DNA of 16,952 nt, from assembly GCA_964496755.1 (NCBI GenBank), contig CAZCBD010000035.1, positions 1 to 16,952 of the forward strand. The letters run 5' to 3'. The notes beneath the pieces were generated by a model that saw only the letters and a list, made by a program, of their open reading frames with translations, did not search any database and had not been told where the DNA came from. Both the position numbers and the translations under genes were made by a program. Positions 8,201-15,871 of the stretch are shown piece by piece (position 1 is the stretch's first letter; each line of letters starts with the position of its first letter). The stretch is from CAZCBD01 sp964496755. GTDB taxonomy: Bacteria; Bacteroidota; Ignavibacteria; Ignavibacteriales; Melioribacteraceae.

Positions 8201-8231
8201 AAAATATACAAATAGCTTTAAGTTAATTCAA
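8201..8231 (-). promoter_or_regulatory. Candidate promoter of cysS
   Basis: On the minus strand TTG (8229-8231) is followed by exactly 20 bases and TATATTTT (8201-8208). This fits the Bacteroidota TTG-N19-21-TAnnTTTG pattern with one mismatch at the last base. It would start transcription about 15-20 bases before the cysS ATG. Confidence 0.5.
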
Positions 8232-8262
8232 TTCTATGTAGATTAATCAAGTTCATCTTTAT

Positions 8263-8270
8263 TATATTTG
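8263..8270 (+). promoter_or_regulatory. Candidate -7 element of the aspA-hydF-eamA operon
   Basis: TATATTTG at 8263-8270 matches TAnnTTTG perfectly and lies 24 bases before the aspA ATG, giving a short leader. No good TTG/TTTG -33 box is visible at the usual 19-21-base distance, so the promoter may be weak or need an activator. The divergent cysS promoter is only about 30 bases away. Confidence 0.45.
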
Positions 8271-8294
8271 TAGAAAACAAAATAAAAGATCATT

Positions 8295-9704
8295 ATGAGA
8301 ATTGAAAAAGATTCACTTGGCGAACTTAAAATTCCCCAAAATGCATTATACGGAATTCATGCCTTACGAAGTAAGAATAATTTTGTAAACACAGGTGAAA
8401 AAATAAATCTGCATTTAATTAAAGCTTATTACCAAGTAAAACTTGCTGCAGCAATTACAAATTTTAAAATCAAAAAATTGAACGGCAAAAAATTCGGTTA
8501 CATAGAAGAAGCTATTGATAATCTAATTGATGAAGTTGATAATTGTATTGATAGCAATTCAACTTCGGTTTATGAAAAAATAATTTCGGATCCGTATCAA
8601 GGTGGTGCCGGCACATCTTTAAACATGAATATAAATGAAGTAATTGCAAACAGTGCACTATTGTTGATGGGCAAAGAATGTGGCGACTATCAATTTATTC
8701 ACCCTATTGATGATATAAATATGTCGCAATCAACAAATGACACTTATATAACTGCCGTTAAAATTGCATCAATTAATTTATTACGCGAACTTGCAGAATC
8801 ATATGCAGTCCTACAAAATGCTTTGCAAAAAAAAGAGCAAGAATTTCAAGGAATTATCAAACTAGCAAGAACACAATTTCAAGATGCGGTACCAATTTCC
8901 ATGGGACAAGAATTCGGAGCATTTGCTCAAGCCATAGCGCGCGATAGATGGCGTCTTTATAATGCCGAAGAACGCTTACGCTCAGTAAACCTTGGCGGCA
9001 CGGCTGTAGGTAATGCAATTTCCGCCCCCATAGATTACGTTTTGAACGTAAATAGCGAGCTAAAAAAAATCACCGCCTTGCCTATCGCAAAAGCGGAAGA
9101 TTTAATTGATGCCACACAAAATATGGATGTCTTTACCGAGGTACACGGAATTGTAACAGCCGGCGCAACTTCAATTATTAAAATTTGCAACGACCTCAGA
9201 TTCCTTTCCAGCGGCCCGGTTGGAGGAATAGGCGAAATTTCATTGCCCCCTATGCAAGCCGGTAGCAGCATAATGCCGGGCAAAATAAACCCTGTAATTT
9301 TAGAAGCTTCTATCCAAATTGCCGAAATGGTTAAAGGTCATAATTCTATGATTGCAAATTTAGCATCTGCCGGTAATCTTGAATTAAATGCTTTCGGACC
9401 ATTAATTGCACATTTATTTTTGAAGTCTCTTCAGTTGCTTCGGAATTCAAATTATAATCTTGCTAAAAACTGCATTGAAAATATTACTGCAAACAAAGAA
9501 AAATGCAAAAGCAATTTAATTAACACAACAGCAATTGCCGCGGCTTTGATAACAAAATTCGGATATGATAAGATTCAAGAGATTGTTAAGATATCTGAAA
9601 AAGAAAAAATACCTTTTATTGAAGCTTTGAAAAAAAGCGAAATAGTTTCGGAAAAAGAATTGAAAATTATTATTCACCAAGAAATAGGAATTGAAATTGA
9701 GTAA
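8295..9704 (+). CDS. aspA: Aspartate ammonia-lyase
   Basis: This enzyme reversibly splits L-aspartate into fumarate and ammonia. The 469-residue product has all conserved regions of the aspartase/fumarase superfamily: Y-Q-G-G-A-G-T-S-x-N-M-N (101-112), S-Q-S-T-N-D-T-Y (144-151), R-T-Q-F-Q-D-A-V-P (192-200) and the mobile loop G-S-S-I-M-P-G-K-I-N-P (323-333). S324 in that loop is the likely catalytic base. The Gln in the R-T-Q segment is the residue expected of aspartase, where class II fumarases usually have His. The ATG at 8295 has only a weak AAAAGA ribosome site. Its 3' end overlaps hydF. Placement in front of hydF suggests a role in hydrogenase maturation, or in fermentative aspartate use with hydrogen production. 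Confidence 0.92.
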   Translation: MRIEKDSLGELKIPQNALYGIHALRSKNNFVNTGEKINLHLIKAYYQVKLAAAITNFKIKKLNGKKFGYIEEAIDNLIDEVDNCIDSNSTSVYEKIISDPYQGGAGTSLNMNINEVIANSALLLMGKECGDYQFIHPIDDINMSQSTNDTYITAVKIASINLLRELAESYAVLQNALQKKEQEFQGIIKLARTQFQDAVPISMGQEFGAFAQAIARDRWRLYNAEERLRSVNLGGTAVGNAISAPIDYVLNVNSELKKITALPIAKAEDLIDATQNMDVFTEVHGIVTAGATSIIKICNDLRFLSSGPVGGIGEISLPPMQAGSSIMPGKINPVILEASIQIAEMVKGHNSMIANLASAGNLELNAFGPLIAHLFLKSLQLLRNSNYNLAKNCIENITANKEKCKSNLINTTAIAAALITKFGYDKIQEIVKISEKEKIPFIEALKKSEIVSEKELKIIIHQEIGIEIE

Positions 9705-10920
9705 AGTAGCACAATCTGAAAGAAAACATATAGTTTTTGCCGGATGCAGAAATGCCGGCAAATCATCTTTGGTTAACGCATTTATCGGACAAGAGCTTGT
9801 AATTGTAAGCGATACTCCCGGCACAACAACCGATCCTGTAAAAAAAGCAATGGAGCTACTTCCCTTTGGTCCGGTTGTTTTAGTTGATACTGCCGGTCTG
9901 GATGACGTTGGTGAATTAGGTAAAATGAGAATTGATAAATCCTATAAAGAAATTTCGAAAGCCGATTTTATAATACTTGTTGTTGACGGACAATCGAAAC
10001 TTTCCGAATATGATAAAAATTTAATTTCACACATTCAAAAACTGGACGTGCCCTCGGCAATTGTTATTAACAAAAAAGATTTGGGCATTTCTGATGAATT
10101 ACAAAACGAACTGGCAAATGTACCTTTCAGAATATTCGAAGTTTCTTGCCAAACAAAAGACGGCATAGAAAATTTAAAAAGAAAAATGGCCAGAATGATG
10201 CCTTCGGAATCGGAACCTTCACTTATTGGTGATTTGGTTAAACAGCATGATGTAATTGTACTTGTAGTTCCTATCGATCTTGGAGCACCAAAAGGCAGGT
10301 TGATAATGCCGCAGGTTCAAACAATACGAGAAGCTCTTGACGAAGACACAATTGTTGTTGTTGCAAAAGATAAGGAATTAAGAGCGGCATTAGATAAACT
10401 AAATTCACCCCCAAAGCTTGTAATTACTGATAGTCAAGCTATTATGCGTGTTGCCGCCGATGTACCCGAAAGTATTCCACTTACAACTTTTTCGATCCTA
10501 ATGTCAAGATACAAAGGCGATTTACCCGAATTTGTTAGAGCAATAAAAAAAGTGGACGAACTGGAAAACGGTGATAAAATATTAATTGCCGAAGCTTGCT
10601 CACATCACGCACAAGAAGATGATATCGGTAAAGTAAAAATACCACGTTGGATAAGAAACCATACAAAAAAAGACTTAATAATTGACGTACGCAATGGTGC
10701 CGATTTCCCTGATAATGTTTCCGAATACAAATTAATTATTCACTGCGCCGCTTGCATGATTACTCGTAAAGCAATGCAAACAAGAATAAAGCAGGCAAAA
10801 CTTGTTGATATACCGATTGTAAATTATGGTGCAATTATTTCATATATGCACGGTGCAATTCCACGGGCAATTGAACCCTTTGACGAAGCAATGAGCATTT
10901 GGCGAGGCAATTCTAAATGA
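9697..10920 (+). CDS. hydF: [FeFe]-hydrogenase H-cluster maturation GTPase HydF
   Basis: HydF is the scaffold on which the two-iron subcluster is assembled before transfer to the hydrogenase. Numbered from the TTG at 9697 (407 residues), the N-terminal GTPase has the P-loop G-C-R-N-A-G-K-S (16-23), DTAG (64-67) and NKKD (125-128). A dimerisation region follows. The C-terminal domain carries the HydF iron-sulfur signature C301-x-H303-x46-C350-x2-C353, with His349 just before C350. No hallmark residue is missing. A TTG at 9691 is also in frame, but the AGGA site at 9686-9689 has a normal spacing (7 bases) only to 9697. Either start lies inside the aspA end (8 or 14 bases of overlap), so translation is probably coupled. 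The stop overlaps the eamA start by 4 bases. hydE, hydG and hydrogenase genes are not in the window. Confidence 0.95.
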   Translation: MSKVAQSERKHIVFAGCRNAGKSSLVNAFIGQELVIVSDTPGTTTDPVKKAMELLPFGPVVLVDTAGLDDVGELGKMRIDKSYKEISKADFIILVVDGQSKLSEYDKNLISHIQKLDVPSAIVINKKDLGISDELQNELANVPFRIFEVSCQTKDGIENLKRKMARMMPSESEPSLIGDLVKQHDVIVLVVPIDLGAPKGRLIMPQVQTIREALDEDTIVVVAKDKELRAALDKLNSPPKLVITDSQAIMRVAADVPESIPLTTFSILMSRYKGDLPEFVRAIKKVDELENGDKILIAEACSHHAQEDDIGKVKIPRWIRNHTKKDLIIDVRNGADFPDNVSEYKLIIHCAACMITRKAMQTRIKQAKLVDIPIVNYGAIISYMHGAIPRAIEPFDEAMSIWRGNSK

Positions 10921-11786
10921 TTTATCTGATTGTTGTTTCTTTTATTTGGGCATTTTCTTTCGGCTTAATTAAAGGAAACCTTGTTGGGATTGATTCTAAT
11001 TTTGTTGCTTTTGCCAGATTATTTATTTCAATGATTGTATTTTTACCTTTTCTCAAATTAAAAAACATTCCGAAATCGGTTTTTGTTAAACTTTTTTTTA
11101 TTGGAGCTATTCAATACGGTATAATGTATGCCGTCTATATTTATGCTTATCAATTTTTAAAAGCTTACGAAGTTGCTTTATTCACTATATTCACGCCAAT
11201 TTATATTACTTTAATAAATGATATTTTAAATCGAAAATTTCATTCTGCGTTTTTTCTTCTTGCTTTGCTTTCGGTATTAGGAGCCGGCATAATAAGCTAT
11301 AAAGGGCTTTCGGATAATAATTTATTGATAGGATTTTTATTAATTCAAGGTTCAAATATTTGCTTTGCCGGCGGACAAATTTTTTATAAAAAAGCAATGA
11401 ATGAAATTAAAAATGTAAGCGACCATTCAATTTTTGCAATACTTTTTAGCGGAGCTTCTATTGTTACTTTGGTTTTATCTTTTTTTACCGTTGAATTATC
11501 TTCAATTATTTTAACCTCAAAACAGATTTTAACTATTATTTATCTCTCGATAATTTCTTCCGGACTTTGTTTTTTCCTTTGGAACAAGGGGGCAAGGCTT
11601 GTTTCTACTGCAACATTAGCTGTTTTTAACAATTTAAAAATACCGGTAGCAATATTGGTATCATTAATTGTTTTTTCGGAAGATGCTAATATTATCAAAC
11701 TTGTTTTAGGGGCGGGAATAATTTTAACTGCATATTTTTTGCAAAGATTTGTACCAAAAAATAATTCGGAACAAAAAAACTACTGA
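10917..11786 (+). CDS. EamA/DMT-superfamily transporter
   Basis: The 289-residue product is almost entirely hydrophobic, with about ten predicted transmembrane helices. They fall in two homologous halves (about 1-128 and 138-277), the layout of two EamA domains. The second half ends with a Pro-containing segment K-I-P-V-A-I-L-V-S-L and a charged S-E-D loop typical of the family. Members export amino acids, carboxylates, amines or other small metabolites; substrate cannot be read from sequence. Its ATG overlaps the hydF stop (ATGA), so it is translated from the aspA-hydF transcript. By context an aspartate, fumarate or amine-related substrate is possible but unproven. Its last 7 bases overlap the end of the convergent MgtC/DUF4010 gene. 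Confidence 0.85.
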   Translation: MIYLIVVSFIWAFSFGLIKGNLVGIDSNFVAFARLFISMIVFLPFLKLKNIPKSVFVKLFFIGAIQYGIMYAVYIYAYQFLKAYEVALFTIFTPIYITLINDILNRKFHSAFFLLALLSVLGAGIISYKGLSDNNLLIGFLLIQGSNICFAGGQIFYKKAMNEIKNVSDHSIFAILFSGASIVTLVLSFFTVELSSIILTSKQILTIIYLSIISSGLCFFLWNKGARLVSTATLAVFNNLKIPVAILVSLIVFSEDANIIKLVLGAGIILTAYFLQRFVPKNNSEQKNY

Positions 11787-13042
11787 ATTAACATAATAAT
11801 AATAAACCCGAAAAGTAAAAATGAAAACCCTTTAATAATATTTTTACGCAAGTCTTTTGTTCCTAATGTTGAAGCAATTACAGCTTTTGTAATAGAATTT
11901 GAAAATGCAGCTAATACAATTGCAACTGCTGCAACACTTAAATTTAATGAACCGCCCACCAAATTTGTAATTGATAAAGCAATGGCATCCACATCGGCAA
12001 CACCGGCAAATATACCTGTTAAATAAACTCCGCTATCTCCAAAATACATTTGTGCTAATTTTGAAATAAAAAGAATAGCAGTAAAAATTAATCCGAACTT
12101 TATTGCAAACAACATTTTGAAAGGATTTTTAATATCAAAATTTTTGACATCAATAGAATTCTTTTTGTGCCATAAAACAAAACTGCCTAACAATCCGGAA
12201 ACAGTTAAAATTCCAAATGGTAAAAACAATTGTTCGGCAAGGCTAAAATTTAATATTCCGATAATAATTAAAACTCTGGGAAACATTATTGAAGAAGCCA
12301 ACAAAATTCCTGCGGCAAAATTTCTGGAAAGAGCCGGTGCATCTTTGCTACGCTCGGTAAAGGATAATGTTAATGCCGTGCTTGAAGCAATGCCACCTAG
12401 AATTGATAAAATAGGTATCCCCTTTTTTGTGCCTATAATCTTAAATAGTACATATCCTATAAAACTAATTCCCGCAATTAAAACTACTAAATACCAAATT
12501 TTTCGTGGATTAAAAACACCTAAGGGTCCCAAAGCTTTATCAGGCAAAAGAGGTAAAATAATAATTGTTAAAATGGCAAATTTAATTGTAGCAAATAAAT
12601 CTTCTCTTTCTATTGCACCGGCTAATTTTCTAAACTCCGTTTTATATGTAAGTAAAATGGCAATTACAATTGTCAAGGCAGCAGAAAACAAAACAAAATG
12701 AAAATAAACCAATATTCCCATCACAAATACAAGAATCATTGCAACCTCCGAGGTGCCACCTTGCTCTCCTCTTTTGGCCGAAAAAAAGTATGATATTGCA
12801 ATCAAAAGTGCAAACCCACTGAAAATTGCCAACAAAATAAACGGATTAATCTTTTCGGCAAGAATACCGGATGCAAATCCGAGTAATGAAATTAACGGAA
12901 AAGTTCGTACACCGGCAAAAGCTTTATCTCCTTCAATTTTCCTTCGTTCTCGTTCCAATCCTATAAATAGCCCAATTAAAAGAGCAACAGCCATTCTATA
13001 CCAAAGAGAAAATATTTCCGGTTGTGAAATTAAATTTTCCAT
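11780..13042 (-). CDS. MgtC/SapB-family membrane protein with DUF4010 domain
   Basis: The ATG at 13042 gives 420 residues. It is preferred over a GTG at 13072 because AAAGGA lies a few bases before the ATG, and the longer form would have to begin inside the htpG terminator hairpin. The N-terminal MgtC-type domain shows L-I-G-L-F-I-G-L-E-R-E-R-R (22-34) and A-G-V-R-T-F-P-L-I-S-L-L-G (43-55). The rest is a large multi-helix domain (roughly 180-410, about ten further membrane spans) of the DUF4010 type often fused to MgtC domains. MgtC relatives are inner-membrane proteins linked to magnesium limitation and modulation of ATP synthase; the fused form has no settled function. It follows htpG after a strong terminator hairpin, and its tail overlaps eamA. 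Confidence 0.85.
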   Translation of the reverse strand: MENLISQPEIFSLWYRMAVALLIGLFIGLERERRKIEGDKAFAGVRTFPLISLLGFASGILAEKINPFILLAIFSGFALLIAISYFFSAKRGEQGGTSEVAMILVFVMGILVYFHFVLFSAALTIVIAILLTYKTEFRKLAGAIEREDLFATIKFAILTIIILPLLPDKALGPLGVFNPRKIWYLVVLIAGISFIGYVLFKIIGTKKGIPILSILGGIASSTALTLSFTERSKDAPALSRNFAAGILLASSIMFPRVLIIIGILNFSLAEQLFLPFGILTVSGLLGSFVLWHKKNSIDVKNFDIKNPFKMLFAIKFGLIFTAILFISKLAQMYFGDSGVYLTGIFAGVADVDAIALSITNLVGGSLNLSVAAVAIVLAAFSNSITKAVIASTLGTKDLRKNIIKGFSFLLFGFIIIMLIQ

Positions 13043-13055
13043 TTCAATTCCTTTT

Positions 13056-13086
13056 AAAAAAATCCGGCACACATCGGCCGGATTTT
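13056..13086 (-). terminator. Intrinsic terminator after htpG
   Basis: A 10-bp stem (13059-13068 with 13077-13086), containing a G/C-rich C-C-G-G-C core, encloses an 8-base loop. On the minus strand it ends in a run of seven T (13056-13062) that partly overlaps the stem. It lies 11 bases after the htpG stop. The ribosome site of the next gene begins immediately after the T run, so it may also regulate that gene. Confidence 0.78.
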
Positions 13087-13096
13087 CTATTATTTT

Positions 13097-14980
13097 TTAT
13101 CTAATATGTGAACTTGTAGTTTCTTCTAATATTTTATTCATTCTTCCCACAAGTTTATGAGGATCGGCTAAATAGCCCTCCAACAACAAAGAAGATTCAA
13201 ATAATTGTTCGGTAACATCTTTAATAAATTCATCTTCCGGATTTGTTTTAAAGACCGAAATCAAATTTCTGATTATTGTGTGATCTTTGTTAATTTCAAA
13301 AATTTTTTTCGGTATCGAAGCGTCTTTATTAACCAGTTGCATGATTTTCTGCATCGATGATGAAATTGAATTATCCGGATTCACAAGACAAACAGGGCTT
13401 TCATTCAACCGTTGGGAAATCTTTACTTCCGTAACCTTATCTCCCAAAATTTCTTTTATTTTTTTAAGTAACTCTTCAAAAGCTTTTTCATCATCTTTCG
13501 ATAATTCTTCCACTTGTTTTTCTTGCTTGTTTTCAGATTCAAATTTATCCAGATTAGAAAGATCAACTTGGTCTATTGATTTGAATTCAAAATCATTGTA
13601 TTTCAAAATAGAAGTCATTAAAAATTCATCCACGGGTTCATACAAATACAATACTTCCAAACCCTTTGTTTTAAAAATCTCCAAGTGCGGATCTTTTTCA
13701 ATTGCATCACGAGAAGCGCCGTAAACATAATATATTTCTTTTTGCTCTTCTTTTGCACGGTGTATATACTGATCTAACGAAGTATATTCGGTTTCGGAGT
13801 GGGACGAATTAAATCTAATAAGTTTAGTAAATTTCTCTCTATTTGCATAATCACCATACCCAAGCTTAAATATTTTACCATGCTCTTTCCAAAATTCGTT
13901 ATACTTTTCAGTATCGTTAATACTAACTTCTTCCAAATGCGACAAAACCTGTTTTGTAATTGCGGTTGAAATTTTAGTAAAAACAATATTTTCTTGTAAA
14001 GTTTCGCGCGAAATATTCAACGGTAAATCTTCCGAATCAACCACACCTTTTACAAAAGAAAGATATTCGGGCAATAAATCTTTATTTTGATGTTGAATTA
14101 AAACCCTGCGAATGTACAAATCAAGTCCGTATTTCTCACGATTAAAACCGAACAAATCATCATTTTTTTGAGGAATAAATAACAATGAATTGAACTGAAT
14201 AGGTACATCTACCGATTTGTGAATAATCATTGCCGGCTCAAGCATATCATAAGTTAAGAATTTATAAAACTCATTATATTGTTCCTTGGTAACCGAAGAT
14301 TTTGGTTCACGCCAAATAGCAGAAATTTTGTTAACCTGTTCGCCATCAACCTTAATCGGGAAAGAAACAAAATTAGAATGCTTTTTAATAATGCTTTCAA
14401 TTCTAAATTTATCGGCAAAATCCTTTTCATCCTCTTTCAAAATAATTTCAATATCGGTTCCGCGTTTTTTATTTTCAATTTCAACAATCTCGTAACTTCC
14501 CAAACCATCGCTAACCCATTGAACAGCCGGTTCGTCTTTCTTGTATGATTTGGTTTTAACTATTACTTCTTTTGCCACCATAAAAACCGAATAAAACCCG
14601 ACCCCGAATTTTCCAATAATATTAGTAGTATTTTCTTTTTCTTCGGAAAGTTTTTTTAGAAATTCGGCTGAACCTGATTTTGCAATTGTGCCGATATTTT
14701 TCACCAATTCATCGGCCGACATGCCGATACCGGTATCGGAAACAGTGATTGTATTTTTATCTTTATCAAAAGAAATGTTGATTTCATAAGGCAAATCGGC
14801 ATCAATTATTTCGCTTCCTTTTGTTGATTCAAAACGTAATTTGTCCAATGCATCAGACGCATTTGAAATTAATTCTCGTAAAAAAATCTCTTTGTTAGTA
14901 TAAAGCGAATGCACCAAAATGTTTAGTAGTTGATTTACTTCCGCTTTAAATTTGTGTTTTCCCATTTTAGTTTTTGACAT
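13097..14980 (-). CDS. htpG: Molecular chaperone HtpG (bacterial Hsp90)
   Basis: HtpG is a cytosolic, dimeric, ATP-dependent chaperone. The 627-residue product is typical bacterial length and lacks the eukaryotic charged linker. The N-terminal GHKL ATPase domain shows R-E-L-I-S-N-A-S-D-A-L-D-K (35-47, general-base Glu36), D-T-G-I-G-M (82-87) and the lid/glycine motif G-K-F-G-V-G-F-Y-S (123-131). The middle domain carries the conserved N-I-S-R-E-T-L-Q segment, followed by the C-terminal dimerisation domain. The start at 14980 has a strong GGAGG ribosome site. No CIRCE inverted repeat is visible upstream. An 81-base spacer separates it from the TauE-family gene, and it ends in its own terminator. 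Confidence 0.97.
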   Translation of the reverse strand: MSKTKMGKHKFKAEVNQLLNILVHSLYTNKEIFLRELISNASDALDKLRFESTKGSEIIDADLPYEINISFDKDKNTITVSDTGIGMSADELVKNIGTIAKSGSAEFLKKLSEEKENTTNIIGKFGVGFYSVFMVAKEVIVKTKSYKKDEPAVQWVSDGLGSYEIVEIENKKRGTDIEIILKEDEKDFADKFRIESIIKKHSNFVSFPIKVDGEQVNKISAIWREPKSSVTKEQYNEFYKFLTYDMLEPAMIIHKSVDVPIQFNSLLFIPQKNDDLFGFNREKYGLDLYIRRVLIQHQNKDLLPEYLSFVKGVVDSEDLPLNISRETLQENIVFTKISTAITKQVLSHLEEVSINDTEKYNEFWKEHGKIFKLGYGDYANREKFTKLIRFNSSHSETEYTSLDQYIHRAKEEQKEIYYVYGASRDAIEKDPHLEIFKTKGLEVLYLYEPVDEFLMTSILKYNDFEFKSIDQVDLSNLDKFESENKQEKQVEELSKDDEKAFEELLKKIKEILGDKVTEVKISQRLNESPVCLVNPDNSISSSMQKIMQLVNKDASIPKKIFEINKDHTIIRNLISVFKTNPEDEFIKDVTEQLFESSLLLEGYLADPHKLVGRMNKILEETTSSHIR

Positions 14981-15013
14981 TTTTTACCTCCGCTTAATTA
15001 TTAATTTAATAAC

Positions 15014-15032
15014 CAAACGCACCTGAATTCAG
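15014..15032 (-). promoter_or_regulatory. Possible htpG promoter element with overlapping palindrome
   Basis: In the 81-base spacer upstream of htpG, the minus strand carries TGCGTTTG (15014-15021), a one-mismatch fit to the TAnnTTTG -7 element. A perfect 10-bp palindrome CTGAATTCAG (15023-15032) sits just upstream, in what would be the promoter spacer. No TTG -33 box is evident. A short palindrome this AT-rich can occur by chance. Confidence 0.25.
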
Positions 15033-15061
15033 TTAAAAATATATTTATTAAATTTTAATTT

Positions 15062-15871
15062 CTAAAAATAAATTTTATACACCATAGAAAAAATCATAAA
15101 TAGTAAAAATACTGAAAATATTTTTTTTAATGTAGATGTAGAAAATTTGTTCACATATTTAACACCAATTCTTGCTCCCCAAAAGGCACCGAAAGCAAAA
15201 GGAATTCCAACGGAATATTTAATAATACTTTCACTTAATCCTGTTTTATCAATGCTTAACATTGCATAATTAATAGTAGCGGTTGACATTGTAATTGCAA
15301 CAACCAAAGCCGAAGTACCTACAGATTTTTTCATTCCAATATTTGTAAAATAAATTAAAGCCGGTACTAAAATTACTCCACCACCCATTCCGCAAAAAGC
15401 CGATAAAGTACCTACAATTAACCCCACAACAATTAAGTAAATATCTTTCAGTACATACACTGCTTCATTATTATGATTTGATGTCAGTAATTTAATTGCT
15501 ACAAAAAAAAGTACAATTACCAAAACCGTTTTCAAAATATCCGGATTAAGAGTAACAACCAATCTTGGAATAATTGTAGCGCTTATTACACTTCCCGATG
15601 CCAAAAAAAAAGCTTTTTTAATTTCACAGTTTTTACTGATAATATGATTATATGCAGAACTTGCCGCCGAGAAACTACCCGAAAATAAACTTGTAGCTAT
15701 TGCAGTGGACGGAATCACCGCTTCTGCAACACCTACTAATGGCAATAAAAAATATAAAGCCGGTACAAAGATCACTCCCCCGCCAATACCAAGCATTCCC
15801 GACGAAAAACCGGCAAAACCACCAATCAATAAAAACAAACCCGTTTCAGCAATAAACTCAATTATTTCCAA
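15062..15871 (-). CDS. TauE/SafE-family anion transporter (sulfite exporter-like)
   Basis: The product is an integral inner-membrane protein with about eight to nine helices in two inverted halves. Each half starts with the family motif G-x-G-G-G-V-I-x-V-P-A-L (about 27-39 and 160-172 when numbered from 15871). Family members move sulfite, sulfoacetate or other small anions; substrate is unresolved. Start choice: a TTG at 15871 (269 residues) has GGAG at 15878-15881 with a 6-base spacer. An ATG at 15895 (277 residues) has its purine run directly abutting it, so the TTG is preferred. With either start the gene overlaps the 3' end of the S41 peptidase gene (14 or 38 bases), indicating coupled translation. 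No terminator is evident between it and htpG beyond AT-rich sequence. Confidence 0.85.
   Translation of the reverse strand: MEIIEFIAETGLFLLIGGFAGFSSGMLGIGGGVIFVPALYFLLPLVGVAEAVIPSTAIATSLFSGSFSAASSAYNHIISKNCEIKKAFFLASGSVISATIIPRLVVTLNPDILKTVLVIVLFFVAIKLLTSNHNNEAVYVLKDIYLIVVGLIVGTLSAFCGMGGGVILVPALIYFTNIGMKKSVGTSALVVAITMSTATINYAMLSIDKTGLSESIIKYSVGIPFAFGAFWGARIGVKYVNKFSTSTLKKIFSVFLLFMIFSMVYKIYF

Noticed and set aside
8295..9704. aspA as a class II fumarase
   Set aside because: The R-T-Q segment carries Gln where fumarases usually have His, and the remaining motifs fit aspartase; some uncertainty remains without alignment.
12117..13160. Two long plus-strand open frames (194 and 135 codons) opposite the MgtC/DUF4010 and htpG region
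   Set aside because: They are antisense shadows of a well-supported membrane protein; their composition (many Lys/Asn/Ile/Pro with no domain) is what the reverse complement of hydrophobic codons gives, and no ribosome site was evident.
13287..13724. 145-codon plus-strand open frame opposite htpG
   Set aside because: It is fully antisense to conserved HtpG sequence and Ser/Phe-rich as expected for a shadow frame.
14981..15061. CIRCE (HrcA) operator upstream of htpG
   Set aside because: I looked for TTAGCACTC-N9-GAGTGCTAA on both strands and found nothing close.
15048..15064. AT-only near-palindrome after the TauE-family gene as a terminator
   Set aside because: The stem has no G/C pairs and no clear T run, so it is indistinguishable from background AT-rich sequence.
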